Source of the DNA: Corynebacterium crudilactis
Lineage (GTDB): Bacteria > Actinomycetota > Actinomycetes > Mycobacteriales > Mycobacteriaceae
DNA: 64,000 nucleotides
Direction of reading: 5' to 3'
NCBI RefSeq assembly: GCF_001643015.1
Contig: NZ_CP015622.1
Span: 881,358 to 945,357 of the forward strand
Shown here: positions 56,830 through 64,000 of the stretch, in pieces
How the letters are laid out: the number at the start of each line of letters is the position of its first letter
Numbering within the stretch: the stretch's first letter is position 1
Position numbers and translations under genes: made by a program
Notes under the pieces: generated by a model
The model's input: the letters and a program-made list of their open reading frames with translations, nothing else
Databases searched by the model: none
Told to the model about the DNA's origin: nothing

Positions 56830-58238
56830 GGCGATGACGTCAGGCTACGACGAGTGCTTCCGTCTCGCGGCGCAGCTTGATGGCGGTCTCCAGCTGGGGA
56901 TTGATCTCGATGTCGTCCCAGCTGACGATGTCACCCTGCTTGACGCTGTTCTTCAGCTTCACCGAGTGGGCTAGCGCGACCGGTAGCGCGTTCAGCTGAC
57001 GCGAGTAGCCGGCCGAGACCAGCTTGCCCCAGACTGCGTAGCCGCCCTCACCGTCGAGGACCTCACCCTCTGCGAGGTCCTTCTTTGCGGTGGCTACCAC
57101 GTCGGCGTAGAAGCCGGTCGGGTGTCCGGTCGAGATCCCGCGGAGAACGGCGTTGGCGATCGACACATTCAGCTCGAGGCCGATGTAGTGGTAGGGGCGG
57201 TAGAGCGCGGCGTAGCGACCCGTCGGGTCCGTGTGCCAGGGGTACTCCTGGAAGCAGGACGCGACGTAGTCGTTGGTCGCCTCGACGACCACGAAGACAC
57301 CCTCTTGGGTGTTGTTGGGGATCCAGTCGCCCTCGCGCGTCACGCTCGACATGACGTCGACCGACCCGTTATTGGCAAGCACGCCACCGATGCTCCCGGG
57401 ACGGCAGATCGTCGCGATCTCCGTGACGTCACCAGGAGTGAAGGTCAGCCCGTCGTCCGAGGGCGTCAGCCCGGCTGCGTTGGCAACAGCTGCCATCTCG
57501 ATGGCCGCCTTGGTGCCGTCACGGAAGGAGGTGTGCATGCGTGGATTGAGCTGCCCGGAGTCGGTGAGCTCCTTGGAGAACTCCCAGAACTCCCAGACGT
57601 TGTCGGGATTCATCTGGTGGTAGGTCGGGAGGTACTTCGCTCCCTTGCCCGCGCACACGACCTTGAAGCCGGAGGTACGCGCCCAATCGACAAGCTCCCA
57701 GATCAGCGCAGGCTGGTCGCCGTACGCCATGGAGAATACGACGCCCGCTGCCTCCGCACGCTTCTGCAATGCGGGTCCAGCCAGCGCGTCGGCCTCGACC
57801 GTAACCATGATGACGTGCTTCTTCGTCTCGATAGCCTTGAGTGCGTGGTCGATGCCGGCAATCGGGTTCCCGGTGGCCTCGACGATGACGTCGATGTCGG
57901 CGTTGAGCAGCTCGTAGGCATCGGTCACCAACGCGGTCTTGCCGGACGTGAGCGCCTCGTCGACCGAGTCGACGACGCGGTCAGCCGGCCAATCGACCAG
58001 CCTCAGCGCGTCCTGCGCGCGCTTCTTGTTGAGGTCGGCGATTCCGACGACGTGGACGCCGGGGATGTTGTTTGCCTGGGCCATGTACATGGTCCCGTAG
58101 CGGCCTGCGCCGATGAGGCCGACCTTGATCTTCTTGCCATCGGATTCCCGCTGTTTCAGCAGTTCGTGGAGGTTCATCTTGGGTTGGTCCTTTCAAGGGT
58201 TCTAAGGTTTGGTGGGTTCTGGAATCAGCCGAGGGCGA
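56830..58238. repeat. Tandem duplication, left unit
   Basis: Identical over 1,409 bases to 58234-59642, at an offset of 1,404 bp. The units overlap by the five bases GGCGA. The unit begins ten bases after the stop of the oxidoreductase gene and ends inside the last codons of dctP. Confidence 0.95.
56840..58177 (-). CDS. COG4091/DRL-like NAD(P)-dependent oxidoreductase with SAF domain, copy 1
   Basis: A 445-residue protein with an N-terminal Rossmann domain (KVGLIGAGRYGTMYMAQANN near residue 20) resembling homoserine dehydrogenase, a central domain (LVTDAYELLNADIDVIVEAT GNP; HVIMVTVEADALAG), and a C-terminal SAF-type domain (LVSAGYSRQLNALPV). The family includes Brucella DRL, a 1-deoxyxylulose-5-phosphate reductoisomerase-like enzyme, and many of unknown function. 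Its substrate here is unknown. It is the downstream copy of the pair and is followed by rpiB. Confidence 0.85.
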   Translation of the reverse strand: MNLHELLKQRESDGKKIKVGLIGAGRYGTMYMAQANNIPGVHVVGIADLNKKRAQDALRLVDWPADRVVDSVDEALTSGKTALVTDAYELLNADIDVIVEATGNPIAGIDHALKAIETKKHVIMVTVEADALAGPALQKRAEAAGVVFSMAYGDQPALIWELVDWARTSGFKVVCAGKGAKYLPTYHQMNPDNVWEFWEFSKELTDSGQLNPRMHTSFRDGTKAAIEMAAVANAAGLTPSDDGLTFTPGDVTEIATICRPGSIGGVLANNGSVDVMSSVTREGDWIPNNTQEGVFVVVEATNDYVASCFQEYPWHTDPTGRYAALYRPYHYIGLELNVSIANAVLRGISTGHPTGFYADVVATAKKDLAEGEVLDGEGGYAVWGKLVSAGYSRQLNALPVALAHSVKLKNSVKQGDIVSWDDIEINPQLETAIKLRRETEALVVA

Positions 58239-59642
58239 TGACGTCAGGCTACGACGAGTGCTTCCGTCTCGCGGCGCAGCTTGATGGCGGTCTCCAGCTG
58301 GGGATTGATCTCGATGTCGTCCCAGCTGACGATGTCACCCTGCTTGACGCTGTTCTTCAGCTTCACCGAGTGGGCTAGCGCGACCGGTAGCGCGTTCAGC
58401 TGACGCGAGTAGCCGGCCGAGACCAGCTTGCCCCAGACTGCGTAGCCGCCCTCACCGTCGAGGACCTCACCCTCTGCGAGGTCCTTCTTTGCGGTGGCTA
58501 CCACGTCGGCGTAGAAGCCGGTCGGGTGTCCGGTCGAGATCCCGCGGAGAACGGCGTTGGCGATCGACACATTCAGCTCGAGGCCGATGTAGTGGTAGGG
58601 GCGGTAGAGCGCGGCGTAGCGACCCGTCGGGTCCGTGTGCCAGGGGTACTCCTGGAAGCAGGACGCGACGTAGTCGTTGGTCGCCTCGACGACCACGAAG
58701 ACACCCTCTTGGGTGTTGTTGGGGATCCAGTCGCCCTCGCGCGTCACGCTCGACATGACGTCGACCGACCCGTTATTGGCAAGCACGCCACCGATGCTCC
58801 CGGGACGGCAGATCGTCGCGATCTCCGTGACGTCACCAGGAGTGAAGGTCAGCCCGTCGTCCGAGGGCGTCAGCCCGGCTGCGTTGGCAACAGCTGCCAT
58901 CTCGATGGCCGCCTTGGTGCCGTCACGGAAGGAGGTGTGCATGCGTGGATTGAGCTGCCCGGAGTCGGTGAGCTCCTTGGAGAACTCCCAGAACTCCCAG
59001 ACGTTGTCGGGATTCATCTGGTGGTAGGTCGGGAGGTACTTCGCTCCCTTGCCCGCGCACACGACCTTGAAGCCGGAGGTACGCGCCCAATCGACAAGCT
59101 CCCAGATCAGCGCAGGCTGGTCGCCGTACGCCATGGAGAATACGACGCCCGCTGCCTCCGCACGCTTCTGCAATGCGGGTCCAGCCAGCGCGTCGGCCTC
59201 GACCGTAACCATGATGACGTGCTTCTTCGTCTCGATAGCCTTGAGTGCGTGGTCGATGCCGGCAATCGGGTTCCCGGTGGCCTCGACGATGACGTCGATG
59301 TCGGCGTTGAGCAGCTCGTAGGCATCGGTCACCAACGCGGTCTTGCCGGACGTGAGCGCCTCGTCGACCGAGTCGACGACGCGGTCAGCCGGCCAATCGA
59401 CCAGCCTCAGCGCGTCCTGCGCGCGCTTCTTGTTGAGGTCGGCGATTCCGACGACGTGGACGCCGGGGATGTTGTTTGCCTGGGCCATGTACATGGTCCC
59501 GTAGCGGCCTGCGCCGATGAGGCCGACCTTGATCTTCTTGCCATCGGATTCCCGCTGTTTCAGCAGTTCGTGGAGGTTCATCTTGGGTTGGTCCTTTCAA
59601 GGGTTCTAAGGTTTGGTGGGTTCTGGAATCAGCCGAGGGCGA
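58234..59642. repeat. Tandem duplication, right unit
   Basis: Identical to 56830-58238. Differences start at once on both sides: T versus G at 56829/58233 and T versus C at 58239/59643. No IS or longer homology flanks the junction, only the shared GGCGA. Confidence 0.95.
58244..59581 (-). CDS. COG4091/DRL-like NAD(P)-dependent oxidoreductase with SAF domain, copy 2
   Basis: Identical in protein sequence to the gene at 56840-58177. It is the upstream copy in the operon, 47 bp after dctP, with AAAGGA about eleven bases before ATG. The space between the two copies keeps the last four codons and the stop of dctP, which shows that the copy boundary cut into dctP's end. Two adjacent identical copies should raise the enzyme dose relative to the transporter. 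Confidence 0.85.
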   Translation of the reverse strand: MNLHELLKQRESDGKKIKVGLIGAGRYGTMYMAQANNIPGVHVVGIADLNKKRAQDALRLVDWPADRVVDSVDEALTSGKTALVTDAYELLNADIDVIVEATGNPIAGIDHALKAIETKKHVIMVTVEADALAGPALQKRAEAAGVVFSMAYGDQPALIWELVDWARTSGFKVVCAGKGAKYLPTYHQMNPDNVWEFWEFSKELTDSGQLNPRMHTSFRDGTKAAIEMAAVANAAGLTPSDDGLTFTPGDVTEIATICRPGSIGGVLANNGSVDVMSSVTREGDWIPNNTQEGVFVVVEATNDYVASCFQEYPWHTDPTGRYAALYRPYHYIGLELNVSIANAVLRGISTGHPTGFYADVVATAKKDLAEGEVLDGEGGYAVWGKLVSAGYSRQLNALPVALAHSVKLKNSVKQGDIVSWDDIEINPQLETAIKLRRETEALVVA

Positions 59643-60651
59643 CGATGTCTTTGACCCAGGTCTGGACCCGCTCAGGCATGGACTTGATGACAGGCTGAGT
59701 GGCCTCGACCCATGCGTCGCGGTCGGAGAGCTCGTGGAAGGTGGCGCCGTCGGCCTCCATCTGGGCCCGGTAGTCGGCCTGGTCCTCCTGGATCGCCTCG
59801 GTGTATTCCTGGCCGACGATGGTCGCTGCATCGAGCACCGCTTCACGATCCGCCTCGTCGAGATCCTGGAGTGCTTCTTCCCACATGATGAAGTGGAAGT
59901 TCGCGTAGACGTGCGAGGTCATCGTGATCTCCGGGGCCACCTCGTGGATCGAGGCGAAGAGGATCGAGCTGAACGGGTTCTCCTGACCGTCGAGGACTCC
60001 TTGCTCCAGCGCCGAGTAGACCTCGTCCCAGGGCATCGCTTCGGCGCGGGCGCCGAGCGCCTCCCAGGTGGCGAGCATCGTCGGCGCAGAGGGCGTCCGG
60101 ATCGTCAGACCCGACAGGTCGTCGATGCTGGTCACGGGAGTGTTGGTCGAGAGTTCACGAGCGCCCCGGAACATGTTTCCTGCGAGCGTGAAGCCGGTGT
60201 CCTCGGTGATCGCGTCGCGGATCTCCTTGCCAATCTCACCCTCCCAGACGGTGGTGAAGTGCTCGACGTCGGTGTAGATGAACGGTGCGGTCTCGATACC
60301 TGCGAGGGGCGAGTAGGACTCGAGGGTCAGGAGCGACTCGATGACGATGTCAGTAGATCCGAACTGCAGGCCCTCAATCATCTGCTCCCAGTTGCCGAGG
60401 GTCCCGTTGGGGTGGATCTCGATCGTGATTCGGCCCTCTGTCTCGTCCTCGACGAGTTCCTTCAACCGCAGGGCGGCGGTCTGGCGGGGGTCTTCCTCGT
60501 TGCCCTCGTGGCCGAGGATGAGGGTGGTCATGGCGGCGTCGTTGGCTTCGCCGTTGCTGGCGTCGTCAGTGGACGCTCCGCCACAGGCGGAGAGCGCCAG
60601 GGCCAGCACAGCAGCGGTGCCCAGCACGGTCGTTCGCTTGAAGATGGACAT
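59629..60651 (-). CDS. dctP: TRAP transporter substrate-binding lipoprotein DctP
   Basis: A 340-residue periplasmic-type solute-binding protein. The signal peptide ends in the lipobox LSACGG near residue 23, so it is anchored by lipid. DctP family motifs are TLILGHEGNEED near residue 42, MIEGLQFGSTDIV, the ligand-binding Arg in LTIRTPSAPTM and VLDGQENPFSSI. It captures an organic acid, probably a sugar acid by context. The gene follows dctM by 49 bp. Confidence 0.93.
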   Translation of the reverse strand: MSIFKRTTVLGTAAVLALALSACGGASTDDASNGEANDAAMTTLILGHEGNEEDPRQTAALRLKELVEDETEGRITIEIHPNGTLGNWEQMIEGLQFGSTDIVIESLLTLESYSPLAGIETAPFIYTDVEHFTTVWEGEIGKEIRDAITEDTGFTLAGNMFRGARELSTNTPVTSIDDLSGLTIRTPSAPTMLATWEALGARAEAMPWDEVYSALEQGVLDGQENPFSSILFASIHEVAPEITMTSHVYANFHFIMWEEALQDLDEADREAVLDAATIVGQEYTEAIQEDQADYRAQMEADGATFHELSDRDAWVEATQPVIKSMPERVQTWVKDIVALG

Positions 60652-60700
60652 GGTTTCCTCCAGGGTTTCGGGTGTGTCTTTTTCGGGGAATGGGGTTGCG

Positions 60701-62002
60701 CTACATCAGTAGCTGCGGGAGCCACAACGAGATGGCGGGGACGTAGGTGATCAGCATCAGGAAGGCGATGATCGCGATCATGAACGGCAGCAGCGTCTTG
60801 AGCGTCTGCAGGACGTTCATCCCCGCGATCTCCGCCGACAGCAGCAGCGTCAGGCCCACCGGCGGGGTCACCAGGCCGATTCCGAGGTTGACGACGATGA
60901 TGATGCCGAGGTGGACAGGGTCGACGCCCAGGTCGAGCGCGATGGGCAGCAGGATCGGCACCAGGATGATCAACGCCGCATTGGCCTCGATGAACATGCC
61001 GACGAAGAGCAGCAGCAGGTTGATCAGCAGTAGGAGGAGGACCGTGTTGCTGGTGAGGTCGAGCATCCCTTGTGCCAGTGCTTGGGGGATGCGCTCCGAG
61101 GTGAGCGCCCACGAGTAGAGCTGTGCCGCGGACATGACGAGCATGATCAGGCCAACCAGCTGGACGGTGCTCTTCAGCGACTCGATGAGCCTCTCGAGGT
61201 TCAGCTCGCGGTACAGGAGGAAGCCGCAGACTAGCGAGTAGACGACCGCCATCGCCGCTGCCTCGGTGGGGGTGAAATACCCGCCGCGGATGCCGACCAG
61301 GATGAGGATCGGCAGCATCAGTGCGGGCAACGAGGAGAACAGGGACCGCCAGAATGGCGGGACCTTACGCTCTGCGAGAACCGGATCTTCCTGTCCAGCG
61401 GCCGGCTGGACGAAGCCGATGCGGTTAACTGTCAGGTGCACGGTCGCCATCAGGACGGCGACGAATACGAACGCCGGGATGATCCCTGCAAAGAACAGCT
61501 CACCGATCGAGGTGCCCGTGACCACTCCGTAGAGGATCAAGGTGATGCTGGGCGGCAGGATGGGGGTGATGATCGCGGTAACGGCCGTCACAACAGCGGA
61601 GTAGGCCGCCGTGTAGTTGCGTTCCTTCATTGCCGGGATCAGGATCCGGCCCAGGCTTGATACGTCGGCGACTGCCGAGCCGGAAAGCCCGCCGAAGAAG
61701 AGCGATGCGAGGACATTCGTCTGTGCCAGGCCGCCTCGGACCCTGCCGACGATGGACTCGGCGAGGTCCAGCAGCCGACGGCTGATACCGCCGTAGGTCA
61801 TGAGCGCGCCAGCCAGCACGAACAGCGGGATGGCGAGAATCGGGAACGGCGTGATGCCCGCCACAATGCGTTGCGGTGCGATGTTCAGCGGGACGTCCGT
61901 GAAGAGGAGGAGTCCGATGATCGAGGCCAGCGCTAGGGCGTAGCCGATCGGGATCCGGGCGATGACGCCGCCGATGAATCCTCCGAGCAGTGTTCCACCC
62001 AT
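60701..62002 (-). CDS. dctM: TRAP transporter large permease DctM
   Basis: A 433-residue permease from ATG at 62002 (MGGTLLGGFIGGVIARIPIG), the usual length. About 12 helices; DctM motifs FVLAGALMTYGGISRRL and FFGGLSGSAVADVSSLG with GLVTPPVGLTLLLS near the end. The open frame upstream to 62260 is antisense-like to dctQ and is not part of the protein. It lies one base after dctQ and is coupled to it. Confidence 0.94.
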   Translation of the reverse strand: MGGTLLGGFIGGVIARIPIGYALALASIIGLLLFTDVPLNIAPQRIVAGITPFPILAIPLFVLAGALMTYGGISRRLLDLAESIVGRVRGGLAQTNVLASLFFGGLSGSAVADVSSLGRILIPAMKERNYTAAYSAVVTAVTAIITPILPPSITLILYGVVTGTSIGELFFAGIIPAFVFVAVLMATVHLTVNRIGFVQPAAGQEDPVLAERKVPPFWRSLFSSLPALMLPILILVGIRGGYFTPTEAAAMAVVYSLVCGFLLYRELNLERLIESLKSTVQLVGLIMLVMSAAQLYSWALTSERIPQALAQGMLDLTSNTVLLLLLINLLLLFVGMFIEANAALIILVPILLPIALDLGVDPVHLGIIIVVNLGIGLVTPPVGLTLLLSAEIAGMNVLQTLKTLLPFMIAIIAFLMLITYVPAISLWLPQLLM

Positions 62003-62003
62003 G

Positions 62004-62576
62004 TCAGCGCACCTCGCCATCGTTGACGTCGGCAGTTTCCTCGAGGATGAGCTGGACCTCGCTCTTCGTGTTGGCGCCGTCACGCGAGAAGACGCTGCGC
62101 GCCCAGTTCTCGATGCCGAAGACCATGCAGAGGGCAAACCCGACGGGGACAGCGAGGAACATCCAGCCGGTCTCGATTCCCAGCGCCGGGAATACCCGAC
62201 GGAAGCTGATCGACAGCGAGTCGTAGCCGTACCAGGCCAACACTCCGCTGACGCCGACAACCGCGATGGCAGCGACCGTGTCGAGGATGACGTGGAGTCC
62301 GCGGCTCTTTACGCTGCTGAAGGCGTCTACAACCATGTGCCGGCCCTCCCGAACACCAGCCGCGATGGCGAAGATCGCGGTCCAAACGAAGGCCAGCTGT
62401 GCGACTTCGGGCGCCCAGGAGGCTGATGTTCCCGCGACGTAGCGCGAGAACACCTGCCAGGAGACAACGACCACAATCACGCTCAAACCAAGCATTGCCA
62501 CCGCGACTGTGGCTTTGAAGAGCGCTTCGAGCGCTCCATTCACCAAACGTAAGGGACCAGACGAACTGACTGTCAT
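62004..62576 (-). CDS. dctQ: TRAP transporter small permease DctQ
   Basis: A 190-residue four-helix protein: VAMLGLSVIVVVVSWQVFSR YVAGTSASWAPEVAQLAFVW with the conserved WAPEVA, then REGRHMVVDAF. I chose ATG at 62576 (MTVSSSGPL) with GGAG about ten bases upstream; ATG at 62636 has no ribosome-binding site. It heads the minus-strand operon dctQ-dctM-dctP-oxidoreductase x2-rpiB. Confidence 0.9.
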   Translation of the reverse strand: MTVSSSGPLRLVNGALEALFKATVAVAMLGLSVIVVVVSWQVFSRYVAGTSASWAPEVAQLAFVWTAIFAIAAGVREGRHMVVDAFSSVKSRGLHVILDTVAAIAVVGVSGVLAWYGYDSLSISFRRVFPALGIETGWMFLAVPVGFALCMVFGIENWARSVFSRDGANTKSEVQLILEETADVNDGEVR

Positions 62577-62663
62577 TGTTTTCGGACTCCGATCTCGGAT
62601 CGCCCTCGGCTGCGAGGGGTGGTTGCTGAGCCGCATCTGTCAAAGCGATGCAGATGAATTGAG

Positions 62664-62684
62664 ACGTCGCCGACTTTGCGACGT
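62664..62684. promoter_or_regulatory. Inverted repeat in the dctQ-gntR divergent region
   Basis: ACGTCGC and GCGACGT around CGACTTT form a perfect 7-7-7 palindrome, 88-108 bp before the dctQ start. It could be the operator for the TRAP operon. Confidence 0.45.
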
Positions 62685-62767
62685 TCGGTGTGAGCGAACC
62701 CACATGAGGAGCAAACCACGGAAACGAGCAGTTGTCAACCGCTGACGCCGCCGGTCGGAGGTGAACC

Positions 62768-62812
62768 GTCGACCGTCACCTGTCGACCTTTCAGCGCAGT
62801 ATGTGCTTTAAT
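62768..62812 (+). promoter_or_regulatory. Candidate gntR promoter with two GTCGAC boxes
   Basis: GTCGAC occurs at 62768-62773 and 62782-62787. TTTAAT at 62807-62812 fits a -10 hexamer with the second box at the -35 position, and would start transcription at about 62819, the ATG of the regulator. This would make the mRNA leaderless, which is common in actinobacteria. Confidence 0.45.
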
Positions 62813-62818
62813 AGATGC

Positions 62819-63517
62819 ATGACAACGACGCACCAAGCGAATGTGGCCCCCTTGGCCGCTCTCGAATTCACCAACCGACGCGAGGTAGTCCTGAAGGCAC
62901 TGCGGGACGGCATCGTGATTGGAAGCCTTCCGCAGGGAATGGTTCTGGTCGAAACTCGGCTGGCCGAACAACTCCAGGTCAGCCGTGGCACTGTGCGGGA
63001 AGCGCTGCTCGAACTGCAGCAGGAACAGTTGGTGTCGAACGGCCCCACCGGGCGCCCGCAAGTCCGTACCCTTGATTCCAAGACCGTGCTGGACCTCTTC
63101 CAGGTCCGAGCCTCGCTGGAGAGCCTGGCCGTCCAGCTCATCGCGGCCAGCCCGGAAGCCGAGGACAAGAGGGAACAGTTACGAGAGCTGCTCATCCCCC
63201 TCGGCGACGACGCCGGCGCGGTGCTCGTGGACCGGGTCGACGCGGACATGACTTTCCATCGCACCCTGTGCGAACTCTCGGGCAATGAGGTGCTGCTCAA
63301 CACCTGGGCTTCGATAGAGGGTCCGGTTCGGATGGCGATCATGCACGCAGGCAAAGACATCGCGTTGTCCAACATGACCGCCCATTCGCACGAGCCCTAC
63401 ATCGCCGCGCTCGACCCCGATTGCGATGACCCGGGTGCCCTGATCTTCGCGACCCTCGTCACCACGGCCTCGGACCTACTGGCCGCGACCGAGCATCCCC
63501 AGCAGGACAAGAAGTGA
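62819..63517 (+). CDS. GntR-family regulator, FadR/FCD subfamily
   Basis: A 232-residue regulator from ATG at 62819 (MTTTHQANVAP). Winged helix: LVETRLAEQLQVSRGTVREA LLELQQEQLV; C-terminal FCD ligand domain with DADMTFHRTLCELSGNEVLL and a later HSHEPYIAAL. FCD members respond to organic acids and often control the transport and catabolic genes next to them. The stop overlaps the next start as GTGA. ATG at 62801 would overlap the -10 hexamer. Confidence 0.9.
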   Translation: MTTTHQANVAPLAALEFTNRREVVLKALRDGIVIGSLPQGMVLVETRLAEQLQVSRGTVREALLELQQEQLVSNGPTGRPQVRTLDSKTVLDLFQVRASLESLAVQLIAASPEAEDKREQLRELLIPLGDDAGAVLVDRVDADMTFHRTLCELSGNEVLLNTWASIEGPVRMAIMHAGKDIALSNMTAHSHEPYIAALDPDCDDPGALIFATLVTTASDLLAATEHPQQDKK

Positions 63518-64000
63518 CCCCGGTGGATCGGCAGGCCATTGGACTGATCGGCAGTGGATCCATGGGGGTCCCGATGGCGCGGCGATTGCTCGAAGCTGGT
63601 TGCGATGTCGCCATCCACTCCCGCTCGAAGCGCAAGGAGCTCACCGATCTCGGCGTCGCCTATGTGGCTACGCCTCTGGAGCTGGCGCAACAGGCCAGCC
63701 GAATCCTCGTCATGCTGCCGGATCTGCCACAGCTCGAGCCGATGCTCGAGGGGCCCGACTCCCTGCTGGCTGCCGGCCAGGAACTGCTGATCATGGTGGG
63801 ATCGACCTCGTCAGCCGTGCGTCTTCGCGCGCTGGCGGACGGCGTGGTCAAAGCCAGCGACGGCCTCGTCGAGATCATCGACTGCCCTGTGTCCGGCGGG
63901 GTGGAGGGAGCCCGGCGAGGGACCCTGTCCATCATGGTTGGCGGACGCGACGACCAGTACGCAAGGGCACAGTCCGCGCTCTCACCCTGCGGAACCGTGC
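63514..64000 (+). CDS. 3-hydroxyisobutyrate dehydrogenase-family protein, N-terminal part (runs off the right edge)
   Basis: A beta-hydroxyacid dehydrogenase of the HIBADH/LtnD/GarR group. From GTG at 63514: Rossmann motif GLIGSGSMGVPMARRLLEAG near residue 10, the family motif DCPVSGGVEGARRGTLSIMV near residue 126, about 162 codons in all. The catalytic Lys lies beyond the window. It overlaps the regulator stop (GTGA) and reads toward the outside of the window. Members oxidise 3-hydroxy acids such as L-threonate, tartronate semialdehyde or 3-hydroxyisobutyrate. Confidence 0.9.
   Translation, partial: MTPVDRQAIGLIGSGSMGVPMARRLLEAGCDVAIHSRSKRKELTDLGVAYVATPLELAQQASRILVMLPDLPQLEPMLEGPDSLLAAGQELLIMVGSTSSAVRLRALADGVVKASDGLVEIIDCPVSGGVEGARRGTLSIMVGGRDDQYARAQSALSPCGTV

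Noticed and set aside
57122..58378. 418-codon plus-strand open frame over the first oxidoreductase gene, and its twin at 58526-59698
   Set aside because: They are exact antisense shadows of a high-GC coding sequence, have no family motif, and are duplicated only because the sense gene is.
59734..60750. 338-codon plus-strand open frame opposite dctP
   Set aside because: It is antisense to a clear DctP lipoprotein; the composition is typical of a GC-rich complementary frame and no domain is visible.
62003..62260. N-terminal extension of DctM
   Set aside because: It reads through dctQ in another frame and the added residues are Ser/Arg/Ala-rich shadow sequence; ATG at 62002 gives the normal family length.

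Overview
The window reads as the chromosome of Corynebacterium glutamicum or a very close relative, joined at its right end to DNA of a different origin. The species call rests on a 595-residue BetP ending in the known osmosensory tail, on the nitrogen regulator AmtR with a citE-like gene beside it, and on the order galU - moeA/glp - rimJ - glpR, mscL - fthC and pmt - rsmI - betP - metS - recQ. I ran no database search; names come from motifs, lengths and synteny.

Positions 1-20,000 hold folA-thyA, cysQ, the large helicase lhr with a Nei-type glycosylase, small membrane proteins, an MFS exporter, pgi, an aldehyde dehydrogenase, an HNH/DUF222 protein, chorismate mutase, pcrA and a PadR-controlled ABC exporter. 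Positions 20,000-31,200 hold a secreted M23 peptidase, a DUF6350 membrane protein, purN-purH, citE-like, amtR, a degenerate nucleotidyltransferase, and two groups of cysteine-poor ribosomal protein genes (rpmB-rpmG-rpsN-rpsR and rpmE2-rpmF) on either side of an ArsR-SulP pair. Positions 31,200-36,300 form an MprAB-PepD-MoaB2-MscL type envelope-stress cluster in which the response regulator carries a frameshift near its C-terminus. Positions 36,300-54,570 hold fthC, galU, the gephyrin-like glp and its membrane receptor glpR (cell division), transporters, a GH13 enzyme, protein O-mannosyltransferase, rsmI, betP, metS, recQ and a cyclase-family hydrolase.

At 54,812-55,659 lies an IS6-family element with matching 17-bp ends, no target duplication and a transposase broken by two frameshifts. 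To its right the DNA is clearly more GC-rich and has different codon use. This island encodes a DUF1990 protein and a catabolic operon on the minus strand: TRAP transporter dctQ-dctM-dctP, then a COG4091/DRL-like oxidoreductase present twice as a precise 1,404-bp tandem duplication, then an RpiB-type isomerase. Diverging from it are a GntR/FCD regulator and a 3-hydroxyisobutyrate-dehydrogenase-type gene cut off by the window end. The set fits uptake and oxidation of a sugar acid or a C4/branched sugar derivative; the substrate is not established.

The most unusual items are the exact tandem duplication with a 5-bp microhomology junction, the IS-bounded catabolic island, the frameshifted MprA-like regulator, and several perfect palindromes in front of regulated genes (PadR, ArsR, rpmE2).
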